Shown one piece after another: positions 1 to 8,291 of a stretch of DNA of 13,327 nucleotides; positions within the stretch are counted from its first letter, which is position 1, and each line of letters opens with the position of its first letter. The DNA lies in NCBI GenBank assembly GCA_017935525.1, contig JAGBHJ010000123.1, forward strand, positions 1 to 13,327, written 5' to 3'. The position numbers and the translations under genes were made by a program. Below the pieces are notes generated by a model, which was given only the letters and a program-made list of their open reading frames with translations, ran no database searches and was not told the origin of the DNA. Source of the stretch: Clostridia bacterium (lineage in GTDB: Bacteria > Bacillota > Clostridia > HGM11327).

Positions 1-2
1 AA

Positions 3-854
3 AAGGAATTGAAGGGCTACTTCCGTTCCACGGTTGGTCCTATCTTTATAGGCTTGTTCCTGATGGTCTCCGCGGCATGGTTCGTGTTTGGCTATCTTTT
101 GACCGGATTGGTTGAATATCAGCTCTACCTCAATCAGCTTAACCTGGTATTTATGATCACTATCCCGATCCTCACAATGAGGACGCTTTCCGAGGAGAGA
201 AAGACAAAGACAGATCAACTTTTGCTCACTAGCCCCATCAAGGCTTCTGACGTTGTTCTGGGCAAGTACTTTGCGGCTGTAACGGTGCTGTTTATCACAC
301 TTTTGCTCCACTCTCTCAATGCTATCGTTATCTCCTTCTTTGCATACAATATGTTTGCATTGGATACGGTAATATCTTACATAGGTATTTTCCTTGTAGG
401 ATGTGCGTACATTGCTATCGGTATATTTGTATCATCAACAACTGACAATCAGGTGGTTGCGGCTATCGTTACCTTTGCGGTAATGCTGGCGATCTACGCT
501 TTGCAGATATTTGCAACGTCCATCGTTTCCTCCGTTAATGCAGGTATCATCGCTTGTGCGGTGATCGCATTGGGAATTGCGATACTCATAAAGGTTACAA
601 CAAAGAATAACCTGGTTGCGTTCTGCGTGCTTGTTGCAGAGGCTTTGGCAATTGCCATTGTGGCTTTGGTTGACATCAGCCTTTATGCAGGCTTGCTCAA
701 CACATTCCTCAAGTGGGTGTCATTGCTTGAGAGATTTACTGAGTTCATCGTTGGTTCAGTAAGCTTCTCATCCTTGGTGTATATTATAAGCTTTTCATTT
801 GTGTTCGTTTATATGACGATCTATCAGGTGGAAAAGCGCAGATGGATCGGTTAA
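3..854 (+). CDS. ABC-2 type permease, GldF-like (5' end cut by window edge)
   Basis: Membrane-spanning subunit of an ABC transporter of the GldF/ABC-2 type; the substrate is unknown. The frame is open to the left edge: codons before the first possible start (TTG at 9) read Lys-Glu, giving KELKGYF, the usual beginning of this family a few residues after its methionine. The true start is therefore probably just upstream of the window, and TTG 9 is unlikely to be it. The protein has about six hydrophobic segments. After the second comes the family hallmark TMRTLSEERKTKTDQLLLTS followed by V-LGKYFA, a cytoplasmic loop expected to contact the ATPase. The C-terminus ends in basic residues (EKRRWIG). 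It lies 45 bases before the GldG-like gene, and the missing ATPase gene is expected upstream. The family call is strong; a role in gliding is not implied, because such trios are common in non-gliding Firmicutes (recalled knowledge). Confidence 0.9.
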   Translation, partial: KELKGYFRSTVGPIFIGLFLMVSAAWFVFGYLLTGLVEYQLYLNQLNLVFMITIPILTMRTLSEERKTKTDQLLLTSPIKASDVVLGKYFAAVTVLFITLLLHSLNAIVISFFAYNMFALDTVISYIGIFLVGCAYIAIGIFVSSTTDNQVVAAIVTFAVMLAIYALQIFATSIVSSVNAGIIACAVIALGIAILIKVTTKNNLVAFCVLVAEALAIAIVALVDISLYAGLLNTFLKWVSLLERFTEFIVGSVSFSSLVYIISFSFVFVYMTIYQVEKRRWIG

Positions 855-899
855 TTATAAGGGAAAGGACTTGTGTTTTCACAAGATTGATAGATCATC

Positions 900-2381
900 A
901 TGAAATCAAAATTCAGTTTGAAATTGACGGATGCCTTCAGAGATAGAAAGTTTAAGTACAGCGGTACAGCAACACTCCTTGTTGTGTGCGTTGTGGTTGC
1001 CACACTGCTTATCAATCTTTTCTGCAGCCTTATTCCGTGGAAGTTGGATACTACTGCTAACAAGCTCTACTCCATTTCCAACAAAACACTCAGCGTTCTC
1101 AACAGGCTTGAGGATAATATCAATATCCACTTTGTTTACCAGGCAGGTACAGAGGACGTTTACGTTATGGAGCTTATTTCCAGATATGCATCTGCATCTG
1201 ATAATATCAGCACAAACATGATCGACCCCGTTGCTAACCCCAAGTTTACGGAAATGTTTGCAAGCGACAAGAATAAGTCATCCACAGTGCCCACATCAGG
1301 CAGCGTTATCGTTGAGAGCGAGGGTACGGGCTTGTTTGTTGTTCTTACATCTCAGGATTTCTACTCTTATGAGTATGAGGAGAACTCCCTTGCAATAAAG
1401 CAGACGTACTACACAGGTGAGCAGGCTGTAACGGGCGCTATTGCCGCTGTTACAACAGAGGAGACATACAAGATCGCATTGCTGACAGGCCACAATGAGG
1501 ACTCCATCCCCGCTGCTATGAGCGACCAGCTCAACAAGATGTTCTTTGAGGTTTACAAGGTTGACCTTAAGGTGGAGGATATCCAGTCCGGTACAGACGT
1601 GCTTATCGTTCTCCAGCCCGAATGGGACATCGACGACGTTGAGTACGCAAAGATCGCTACTTTCCTTGAGACAGACACTGCAGGCAGCGTAATGTTCATC
1701 ATGGGTAAGGCTACTGCTGATATGAAGAACTTTGACAAGATCTTCAGCAACTACCAGCTTGAGCTTACAAACGACGTTATTTATGAGGAGGATTCCTCCA
1801 AGTGCGTTGGCGGTATGAAGTACAACCTCTACTTGGATTATCTTGCAAGCGACGTAACAAGCAAGATCTCCGGCAATCAGAAGCTCTTCCTGCCCAATGC
1901 AAAGAGAATTATTGCTAACCCCGACCTTGCAAAGGTTACTACTTATTATACAGACATCGCAGTTTCCTCCAACAAGGCATGGGCGTCATCTCAGCCCAAG
2001 TCCGGCACTATGGATTATGATGCTGCAACAGACTTTACATCAAAGAACGGCTTTGTTCCTATGATGGCTATTGAGGATTATGATGACAGCTTGGGCAGCT
2101 CATCATCAAAGCTGTTTGTTGTTAACTGTGCAAACTTTATGCTCAGCAACGAGGCAAGCCTTAACTCCTACGCTAATGACGAGGTATTCTACTCTGCATT
2201 GAGCTGGTGCCTTGATGACGATGCTACACAGATCACTATCACACCTAAGTATTACCTGACGTCAACACACGGTCTGTCAACAGGCGGCGTATATGCATTC
2301 GGCATCGTGCTGGGTCTTGTATTGCCTCTTGCTATACTTGGCGGCGGTCTGGCAGTTTACCTCAAGAGGAGACATCTGTAA
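900..2381 (+). CDS. GldG-like auxiliary protein of an ABC transporter (membrane anchored)
   Basis: Extracytoplasmic auxiliary component that accompanies GldF-type permeases. The 493 residues show a basic N-terminus, a membrane segment at about residues 22-44, the family-typical stretch PWKLDTTANKLYSIS just after it, a large soluble domain, and a C-terminal membrane segment at about 463-486 ending in KRRHL. Within the soluble domain, YTGEQAVTGAIAAVT followed by IALLTGHNED matches the GldG/ABC_transp_aux pattern. ATG 900 is the first possible start, because an in-frame TAG lies at 891-893. No good ribosome binding site sits close to it; the nearest purine-rich run (861-869) is about 30 bases away, so translation may be weak or coupled to the upstream gene. 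The stop overlaps the next start by one base (TAATG at 2379-2383), indicating one operon. Its biochemical role is unknown even in characterised systems. Confidence 0.88.
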   Translation: MKSKFSLKLTDAFRDRKFKYSGTATLLVVCVVVATLLINLFCSLIPWKLDTTANKLYSISNKTLSVLNRLEDNINIHFVYQAGTEDVYVMELISRYASASDNISTNMIDPVANPKFTEMFASDKNKSSTVPTSGSVIVESEGTGLFVVLTSQDFYSYEYEENSLAIKQTYYTGEQAVTGAIAAVTTEETYKIALLTGHNEDSIPAAMSDQLNKMFFEVYKVDLKVEDIQSGTDVLIVLQPEWDIDDVEYAKIATFLETDTAGSVMFIMGKATADMKNFDKIFSNYQLELTNDVIYEEDSSKCVGGMKYNLYLDYLASDVTSKISGNQKLFLPNAKRIIANPDLAKVTTYYTDIAVSSNKAWASSQPKSGTMDYDAATDFTSKNGFVPMMAIEDYDDSLGSSSSKLFVVNCANFMLSNEASLNSYANDEVFYSALSWCLDDDATQITITPKYYLTSTHGLSTGGVYAFGIVLGLVLPLAILGGGLAVYLKRRHL

Positions 2382-3868
2382 TGACAAAGAAGTTAAAGTC
2401 CATACTGATAAGCCTTTGCGTATGCGTGTTGGCGGTTGCGGCTTACTTTATAACGGAAAAGATATTGGAGAACAGCTCATCCGGCCCCGGAACGAGCACA
2501 ACGGTAAAGCTTACAAACCTTTCCTCCGAGAATATCGTTTCCATCAAGGTGGAGCTGAGCGATGGCGAATACTACTACATCACAGAGGATGCAAAAGCTA
2601 CTGCTGCTGCAGGCTCCACGGTGTATAAGGTAACGTTCAGCGGCATATATAAAGGTCTTGATTATGACAAAACAACAGCAAAAAGACTGTACTCTTACGC
2701 AAGCGCATTGAGCGCACAGCGCGACATGGGCGACGTTGAAGAAGAAGATTACGACCTTTTTGGCTTGGATACTCCCCAAAGCGTTGTAACCATCACCCTT
2801 GTTGACGGCAGCACGGAGACGATATACGTCGGCAGCACGGCGGCAGGCAGAAGCGGTTACTATTGCAGAATTGACGATGAGGAATTGGATAACGTATACC
2901 TGATCTCCACATCCGTTGGTGACTCCTTTACAAAGAAGTCCAACGACATGAGAGCAACTGCTGTTACTCCCGAAAGCTCATTGGATAAGATTCAGGAGAT
3001 CACATGGCAGTTTAACGACGGTGCTTTGATCTCCGTGGTAAAGGATTTTGAGTCCACGGTATTCAACCCCTTTGTAAACTACTACGTTGTTTCTCCTTGG
3101 AGCATGGCTTACCCTGTTAATGCTGACATTCTGGGTGCATTGGTGGAGGGATTGCCTACGCTGACTATCGGCGAGTTTATCACTCCCAAGCTGGACGGTA
3201 CCGAGGCTGAACTGGCAGATTACGGTCTGGACGATCCTTGGGGCTATTACAAGATAGTTTCAACGGACGGCACGGTGCAGGAGGTCTCCTTTGGTGATTT
3301 CTCCAGCGAGGACTCCAAGGCAAACTGCTATATGTACGACCACGTTCACGAGCAGATATACGTTGTAAGCTATGCTAACGCAGCATTCCTTGCAAAGTAT
3401 GATGAGATAGTTACAACAACTCCCTACATCATCACGGCAAGCCTTGACAATATCGAAAGCGTTGTGGCAGAGTACGACGGCAAGGTGGTTGACTTTGTTC
3501 AGGAAAGATACTCCACAGGCGTTGACGACAAGGGTAACCCCACTTACAGCTCCGTCTGCAAGCTGGAGGGCATTGAGTACGACAGATACGTAATGGGTCT
3601 TTTGTACAGGAATGCTATTGCCATGAGAATACAGAATGTGTATAAGGGCTATGAGTACGAGGATGAGCCTCTCCTTACGTTGACGTTTACACCTTATGAC
3701 AGAGACGTTGCGGCAAGAAAGCTGGTATTCTATAAGATCAACGAGAATCTTTGTGCAGTTGAGGTTGACGGAAATATAGACTTTATGGCATCTGTAAAGG
3801 ATGTAAATGACTATCTGAAGGCTATCCAGATGGTTAAGAACGGCGAAACACCTCCGTACAAGTATTGA
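2381..3868 (+). CDS. DUF4340 domain protein, membrane anchored
   Basis: Protein of unknown function that regularly follows GldF/GldG genes. The 495 residues begin with a short basic end and one membrane segment at about 7-24, with the rest predicted outside the membrane. Two copies of a DUF4340-type unit are visible. The first is at about 124-178: FGLDTP, a beta-rich stretch with DGS, YVGS, and NVYLIS. The second is at about 280-337: YGLDDP, TDGT, SFGDFS, and QIYVVS. The copies share the order GLD-P, DG, G and VY/IYVV. The start overlaps the preceding stop by one base, so translation is probably coupled. An intrinsic terminator begins 25 bases after the stop, so this is the last gene of the operon. 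Role in the transporter: unknown; possibly a periplasm-facing partner of the GldG-like protein (inference). Confidence 0.85.
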   Translation: MTKKLKSILISLCVCVLAVAAYFITEKILENSSSGPGTSTTVKLTNLSSENIVSIKVELSDGEYYYITEDAKATAAAGSTVYKVTFSGIYKGLDYDKTTAKRLYSYASALSAQRDMGDVEEEDYDLFGLDTPQSVVTITLVDGSTETIYVGSTAAGRSGYYCRIDDEELDNVYLISTSVGDSFTKKSNDMRATAVTPESSLDKIQEITWQFNDGALISVVKDFESTVFNPFVNYYVVSPWSMAYPVNADILGALVEGLPTLTIGEFITPKLDGTEAELADYGLDDPWGYYKIVSTDGTVQEVSFGDFSSEDSKANCYMYDHVHEQIYVVSYANAAFLAKYDEIVTTTPYIITASLDNIESVVAEYDGKVVDFVQERYSTGVDDKGNPTYSSVCKLEGIEYDRYVMGLLYRNAIAMRIQNVYKGYEYEDEPLLTLTFTPYDRDVAARKLVFYKINENLCAVEVDGNIDFMASVKDVNDYLKAIQMVKNGETPPYKY

Positions 3869-3893
3869 TAACAAATCTATTTCAAAACAAAAC

Positions 3894-3927
3894 ACCGACT
3901 GTTCCGTTGTTTGGGGCGGTCGGTTTT
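3894..3927 (+). terminator. Rho-independent terminator after the Gld-like ABC operon
   Basis: A 12-bp stem is visible: ACCGACTGTTCC (3894-3905) pairs with GGGGCGGTCGGT (3913-3924), including three G-T pairs, with a seven-base loop. TTT and then GTATTT follow at once. It lies 25 bases after the DUF4340 stop and before the next promoter, separating the two transcription units. Confidence 0.85.
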
Positions 3928-3954
3928 GTATTTGGCGTTTTGGTAAAAAGGGTG

Positions 3955-3983
3955 TTGAATAATTATGAGTTTTGTGTTACAAT
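3955..3983 (+). promoter_or_regulatory. Sigma-A-type promoter of the transporter/hydrolase operon
   Basis: The -35 box TTGAAT (3955-3960) and the -10 box TACAAT (3978-3983) are separated by 17 bases, and a TGT directly before the -10 box makes an extended -10. Transcription would start near 3990, giving a leader of only about 25 bases. It sits between a terminator and the MFS gene with its ribosome binding site, which supports the call. No operator was recognised. Confidence 0.75.
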
Positions 3984-3999
3984 AGTAGTAATATAAAAT

Positions 4000-4004
4000 G
4001 GAGG
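4000..4004 (+). promoter_or_regulatory. Ribosome binding site that fixes the MFS start at 4013
   Basis: GGAGG ends eight bases before ATG 4013. An in-frame ATG also exists at 3998, but it overlaps this site and has no site of its own, so the shorter protein is the likely product. Confidence 0.85.
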
Positions 4005-4012
4005 ACTTTGTA

Positions 4013-5560
4013 ATGAAGTTAAACTACAAGAGGACCCTGCTGGTGGGCTGTGCATTCTTTTTGATCTGTGCGTTCTGGCAGGCATATGACAATATCGTTC
4101 CCAAGATACTTACGGACAAATTTGGAATGTCCCAGTTCTGGTCCGGCGTAATAATGGCAATGGATAACGTTTTTGCGGTATTCCTTTTGCCCATTTTTGG
4201 TGCGCTGTCCGACAAGAGCAATTCAAAGCGCGGCAAAAGAACGCCCTTTATTGTTGTGGGCACTATAATTGCGGCGGTGCTGTTTGTGGGATTGTCCTTT
4301 GCGGACAATATGCAGTTGACTGCTATTGAAAAGGTCGAGGCAGTTTCCCTTGGCACACAGACCCAAGAGGGCATTGATGCATACAAGGAGCTGTATAATT
4401 CCAACGTGACCATAAAGCTGGAGGATGCAAACGGCGACACTATAAGCAAGAGCCTTTCCCAGCTGTACAGCGAAGAAGAATTCCTTAATATTGAGCTTTG
4501 GAGTACGGAATACTTCTTACACGTTGTTCCCGCAAGACAGGCGTATGCTTGGCAGCAGACTATAAAGAGCCCCGTGACGTTGGTGGTGTTTATTCTGTTG
4601 CTTTTGGGCGTGTTGCTTTCTATGGCGGTATTCAGATCCCCTGCGGTGGCGCTGATGCCCGACGTTACACCCAAGCGCCTCAGATCCAAGGGTAACGCCA
4701 TCATCAATCTGATGGGTACCTTGGGAGGAATCCTGGTGCTGGTGCTGGGAATAGTATTTGGTACGGGCTTGCCCCAGAATGACCTTATGAGCTATACAGG
4801 ATTTTTTGGCGCAATAGCGGCGTTGATGCTGGTGGCGTTGGTGGTGTTTATCTTTACGGTAAAGGAACCCAAGTGGGCAAGGGAGGCTCAGGAGATAGAT
4901 GCAAAGGAGCCTACTGAAAACGATGAACCAATAGGAGAGGAAAGAAAGCTTACAAAGGCGGAGCTTCGTTCGCTGATATTCATTCTGGCGTCGGTTGTGC
5001 TTTGGTTTATGGGATACAATGCGGTTACCACAAAGTACGCCGTTTATGCAGGCTCGGTGCTTGGATTGGATTACAACACCACGTTGCTTATTGCCCAAGG
5101 GGCGGCAATTGTATCTTACATACCCGTTGGTTTGATATCGTCGAAGCTGGGCAGAAAAAAGGTCATCCTGTTGGGCGTTATTTGTCTTGGTGTGGCATTT
5201 GGCGGTGCGGCGTTTATCAGAAGCGGCGCAAGTATGCTGATAGTTAACGTTCTGTTCTGTCTGGCAGGTATCGGCTGGGCTGCCATCAACGTAAACAGCT
5301 ACCCCATGGTGGTTGAGCTTTCGGGCGCAAGCAATACGGGTAAATATACGGGCTTCTACTACACGGCAAGTATGTCCGCACAGATCTTTACGCCCATCAT
5401 CAGCGGATTCTTTATGACGTATATCGGTATGGAGACCTTGTTCCCCTATGCGGCAATATGTGTTGCAGGTGCATTTGTAACGATGCTGATGGTAAAGCAC
5501 GGCGACGTTAAGCCCGAGAAAAAGGGTGACCTGCTGGAAAATCTGGATATTGACGACTGA
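4013..5560 (+). CDS. MFS transporter, GPH/SLC45-like sugar transporter
   Basis: Inner-membrane secondary transporter, probably for a sugar, glycoside or similar compound; the substrate is not readable from sequence. The 515 residues form about 12 hydrophobic segments in two halves. The loop after the second segment carries FGALSDKSNSKRGKRTPF (about 62-79), the signature loop of the GPH/sucrose-transporter group. The second half has the matching ISSKLGRKK (375-383). The two halves are joined by a charged cytoplasmic linker at about 284-318. Between segments 3 and 4 lies an unusually long hydrophilic insertion (about 97-185) that would face outside. The gene starts an operon with its own promoter and a strong GGAGG, and the next gene follows after 13 bases. 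Neighbouring esterase and isomerase-like genes suggest import of a compound that is then hydrolysed and rearranged (inference). Confidence 0.85.
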   Translation: MKLNYKRTLLVGCAFFLICAFWQAYDNIVPKILTDKFGMSQFWSGVIMAMDNVFAVFLLPIFGALSDKSNSKRGKRTPFIVVGTIIAAVLFVGLSFADNMQLTAIEKVEAVSLGTQTQEGIDAYKELYNSNVTIKLEDANGDTISKSLSQLYSEEEFLNIELWSTEYFLHVVPARQAYAWQQTIKSPVTLVVFILLLLGVLLSMAVFRSPAVALMPDVTPKRLRSKGNAIINLMGTLGGILVLVLGIVFGTGLPQNDLMSYTGFFGAIAALMLVALVVFIFTVKEPKWAREAQEIDAKEPTENDEPIGEERKLTKAELRSLIFILASVVLWFMGYNAVTTKYAVYAGSVLGLDYNTTLLIAQGAAIVSYIPVGLISSKLGRKKVILLGVICLGVAFGGAAFIRSGASMLIVNVLFCLAGIGWAAINVNSYPMVVELSGASNTGKYTGFYYTASMSAQIFTPIISGFFMTYIGMETLFPYAAICVAGAFVTMLMVKHGDVKPEKKGDLLENLDIDD

Positions 5561-5573
5561 TGCGGAGGAATAG

Positions 5574-6407
5574 GTGGATAGATTTTTATATGTGACTTTG
5601 GGGGTAGCGGTACTGCTTGCGGCGGTGTATTTTGTGCTGTGCTTTCCCGGTGCCAAAAAGGGTAGAAGAATAAAGGACAGTCTTTGCGTCAATTATGCCC
5701 ACAGAGGGCTTTGGGGTGGAGATGCGCCCGAAAATTCACTTGTGGCGTTTGACAGGGCGGCAAAGGCAGGCTTTGGAATAGAACTGGACGTCCAGCTTTC
5801 CCGCGACGGCGAGGTAATGGTGTTCCACGATTACACCCTTAATAGAATGACGGGGGTTGACGGCAAGCTGTGTGACCTTACCGCCGATGAGTTGGGCAGG
5901 CTTTGCCTTGGAGGGACTAATGAGCATATCCCCACGTTAAGAGAGGTGCTTGCCATAGTTGACGGCAGGGTGCCTCTGCTGGTGGAGCTCAAGGGCGAAA
6001 GACTTGATGCCAAGCTTTGCCCCAAGGTGTACAGTATAATGAAGGAATACAAGGGCGAGTACGTTGTGGAGTCCTTTAACCCCATGCTGTTGAGGGGGTA
6101 CAAAAAGCTTGCTCCCGAGGTAAAAAGGGGTCAGCTTGTGACGGCGCTGTGCAAGGAAAAGAAGCGCAGCGTGCTGAATTTTCTGCTGGATAATATGCTG
6201 TTCAGCTTTTTGGCAAAGCCCGACTTTGTGGCGTTTGACCTGAAGCACGGCAATTCCGCACCCATCGTAATAGCAACGGGGCTGTGGAAGCTGGAAAAAT
6301 TTGTCTGGACAGTCAGAACGAGGGAGGACGTGGAGTCTGCAAAAAAATATAACGCAAAAATGATATTTGAGGGCGACGCCACGGAATATATTGATAGAGA
6401 GGTATGA
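5574..6407 (+). CDS. Glycerophosphodiester phosphodiesterase, membrane anchored
   Basis: Hydrolyses glycerophosphodiesters to sn-glycerol 3-phosphate and an alcohol (family knowledge). The 277 residues start with one membrane segment (about 4-24), followed by a strongly basic stretch (KKGRR) that suggests a cytoplasmic catalytic domain. The GDPD TIM-barrel motifs are complete: AHRG (42-45) and PENS (52-55), the metal ligands in IELDVQLS (Glu70, Asp72), the catalytic HD (85-86), then VELKGE. The start is GTG 5574, chosen because GGAGG lies five bases upstream and the hydrophobic anchor follows at once. It begins 13 bases after the transporter stop, so it is co-transcribed. It may recycle lipid head groups or act on a phosphodiester-linked substrate. 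The activity class is secure; the exact substrate is not. Confidence 0.9.
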   Translation: MDRFLYVTLGVAVLLAAVYFVLCFPGAKKGRRIKDSLCVNYAHRGLWGGDAPENSLVAFDRAAKAGFGIELDVQLSRDGEVMVFHDYTLNRMTGVDGKLCDLTADELGRLCLGGTNEHIPTLREVLAIVDGRVPLLVELKGERLDAKLCPKVYSIMKEYKGEYVVESFNPMLLRGYKKLAPEVKRGQLVTALCKEKKRSVLNFLLDNMLFSFLAKPDFVAFDLKHGNSAPIVIATGLWKLEKFVWTVRTREDVESAKKYNAKMIFEGDATEYIDREV

Positions 6408-6411
6408 CGTA

Positions 6412-7335
6412 ATGCAGATATTTGATTTTGATGATATGCCGGCGGCAAAGGATGCCCCTGAGGGAATGCGAGTTATAAAGTCAAAGGATGAGGAGTGGCT
6501 GATACCGCCCTTTAGATTTGACGACAATGCGGCAGATAGAGTAGAGGTGGTATATACCACAAGACCAGAGGGCGAGCTTCATATGCTGATATATATGCCA
6601 AAGAATGCCGTAGGTACATACCCATTGGCGGTGGTTGTGCCCGGCTCGGGCTGGCATAAGCAAAATCTGGCAGACAACAGCAGGTACAACGAGATGCTGG
6701 TTAAGGAAGGCTTTGTTGTGGCGGCTATTGAATACAGACCGTCCAGTACGACTGTGCTTCCCGGGCAGATACACGATATAAAGGCGGGTATTAAGTTCTT
6801 GGTCAAGAATGCCGCAAAATACCACGTTGACGTCAACAGGATAGGCATTATGGGTGATTCCAGCGGTGGCCATACTGCGTTGATGGTGGGCATGACGGGA
6901 ATGCGTGACTTTAATGACGACGAATTTGATGGCATCAGCTTTGACATAAAGTGTATCATAGACTTTTTTGGTCCCACAAGGTTTACCACAATGAACGACT
7001 ACCCCATTGCGGAGGATCATATCTGCGAAACGGGATGCGTGGGCGAGGTCATGGGCGGCATCCACGTGATGGACAACGTGGAGCTGGCAGAAAAGCTCAG
7101 CCCCATAAACTACATTTACGATGACATGAGGACTCCGCCCATCATGATGGTCCATGGCAACTGCGACGGCGTAATATGCTTCCACCAGAGCGTTGAAATG
7201 TACGAGGCATTGAGAGCAAAGGACAGATACACAGAGCTGGTTTGCGTTGACCACGGCAGACATTGGAGCCATGGCTTCAGATCCATGGACGTGTTGAGAG
7301 TGGTAAGGGATTTCTTGGTTAAGTATTTGGGGTAA
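6412..7335 (+). CDS. Alpha/beta hydrolase (esterase/lipase, HSL/BD-FAE-like)
   Basis: Serine hydrolase, probably a carboxyl esterase that removes acyl groups from a small molecule or sugar. In the 307 residues, VVVPGSGW (74-81) stands where HGGGW forms the oxyanion hole in relatives. The nucleophile elbow GDSSGG (148-153) puts the catalytic serine at 150. The likely acid is Asp252 in HGNCDGV, and the likely histidine is His287 in HWSHGF. No signal peptide is present, so it acts in the cytoplasm, consistent with an imported ester. ATG 6412 is preferred over an in-frame upstream ATG at 6367, because that one lies deep inside the preceding gene and a GAGAGG lies nine bases before 6412. Only four bases separate it from the GDPD stop and three from the next start, so all are one operon. 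Confidence 0.85.
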   Translation: MQIFDFDDMPAAKDAPEGMRVIKSKDEEWLIPPFRFDDNAADRVEVVYTTRPEGELHMLIYMPKNAVGTYPLAVVVPGSGWHKQNLADNSRYNEMLVKEGFVVAAIEYRPSSTTVLPGQIHDIKAGIKFLVKNAAKYHVDVNRIGIMGDSSGGHTALMVGMTGMRDFNDDEFDGISFDIKCIIDFFGPTRFTTMNDYPIAEDHICETGCVGEVMGGIHVMDNVELAEKLSPINYIYDDMRTPPIMMVHGNCDGVICFHQSVEMYEALRAKDRYTELVCVDHGRHWSHGFRSMDVLRVVRDFLVKYLG

Positions 7336-7338
7336 AGC

Positions 7339-8190
7339 ATGAGTATTTGGAAAAACAAGCTGTGTATACTCTTGAGGGATTACGACTTTATATCCATTGA
7401 TGACCACATGGGCGTGCTTAAGAATGCAGGCTTTGACGGGTTTTTCTCAAGCTACGAAAACGTGGATGAGTACGGCAGACTGGCAAAAAAGTACGGTATG
7501 ATATATCAGTCCATCCACGGCAGTTATCGTCATGCCCGTGATATATGGTACGACGAGGGCGAAAAGGGCTAGCTGGGAGTTACCGATCTGGTAAAAAGCC
7601 TGGAGGATGCCCACCGCAACAACGTGCCGATAGTGATCACCCATGCGTTTGTGGGCTTTGAGGATCACACCACCACGGACATGGGCTTGGAAAGATACGC
7701 AAGGGTCATGAAAAAGGCGGAGGAGCTTGAGGTTATAATGGCTTTTGAAAACACCGAGGGTGAGGAATTCCTTGCCGCGGTGATGACGGAGTTTAAGTCA
7801 AGCCCGTCGCTGGGCTTTTGTTGGGATACGGGCCACGAAATGTGCTACAATCACTCAAAGGATATGCTTGCCCTTTACGGTGACAAGCTGGTGGGCACAC
7901 ATATCAGCGACAATCTTGGTATAAGCGACTTTGAGGGCAGGATAGTGCCATCGGACGACCTGCACCTGTTGCCCTTTGACGGCATTGCGGATTGGGACTA
8001 CAACATGGCAAGGCTGGACAAATGCGGCTTTGAGGGTGCGCTGACCTTTGAGCTTGACAGGCGCCATAAGCACAACAGACACGAGACCGACGCATATTTT
8101 GATATGTCGTTTGAAGCATATATTGCAAGCTGCTATATGCGTGCTTGCAGGGTGGCGTCAAAGAGAAGACTTTCAACAAAGCATATATAA
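7339..8190 (+). pseudogene. Xylose-isomerase-like TIM-barrel (sugar phosphate isomerase/epimerase), interrupted by in-frame TAG
   Basis: AP-endonuclease-2-type TIM barrel, a fold used by sugar isomerases and epimerases that bind a divalent metal. Read straight through, the frame has 283 codons and encodes the whole domain. Expected metal or active-site positions are all there: Glu137 in AFENTEG, Asp163 and His166 in CWDTGH, His188 in GTHISDN, and Glu238 in TFEL. Codon 78 (7570-7572) is TAG, while the frame, spacing and conservation on both sides are undisturbed. The first part would be a 77-residue fragment. The second part could only restart at GTG 7624, which has no ribosome binding site. 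Explanations are a recent nonsense mutation, a base-call error, or readthrough of TAG. The gene starts three bases after the hydrolase stop and is the last of the tight cluster. The domain call is strong; its substrate is unknown. Confidence 0.78.
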
Positions 8191-8216
8191 TGAATAATAG
8201 AGAGATACGGTAATGA

Positions 8217-8250
8217 GTCACTCTGCATTCTGAGTGGAGTGCAGAGTGAT
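8217..8250. other. Strong hairpin without U-tract between isomerase-like and NYN genes
   Basis: TCACTCTGCATTC (8218-8230) pairs with GAGTGCAGAGTGA (8237-8249). The outer ten base pairs are perfect, the inner three include one G-T pair, and the loop has six bases. The next bases are ATATGATAAT, with no run of T, so it is not a standard terminator. It could mark RNA processing, protect or attenuate the transcript, or be a copy of a dispersed intergenic repeat. The rest of the 101-base gap is AT-rich and holds only weak -10-like sequences (TACAAT at 8260-8265, no good -35). Confidence 0.7.
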
Positions 8251-8291
8251 ATGATAATATACAATATATAAGGAAAGGAGGAAAAGAGAAT

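Noticed and set aside
4517..5692. Long minus-strand reading frame (391 codons) opposite the MFS and GDPD genes
   Set aside because: Its translation is rich in Cys, His and Gln with no domain pattern, and it mirrors strong plus-strand genes with clear motifs; it is a shadow of their codon use.
6481..7407. Minus-strand reading frame (308 codons) opposite the alpha/beta hydrolase
   Set aside because: There is no ribosome binding site and no recognisable domain, and it fully overlaps a well-supported hydrolase; a shadow frame.
7624..8190. Independent second gene starting at GTG 7624
   Set aside because: There is no ribosome binding site, and the product would lack the first strands of the barrel; it is the 3' part of the TAG-interrupted gene.
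8217..8250. Intrinsic terminator at the hairpin after the isomerase-like gene
   Set aside because: The stem is strong, but the following bases contain no T-run.
8253..8265. Promoter directly before the NYN gene
   Set aside because: GATAAT and TACAAT resemble -10 boxes, but no acceptable -35 lies 16-18 bases upstream; the region is simply AT-rich.
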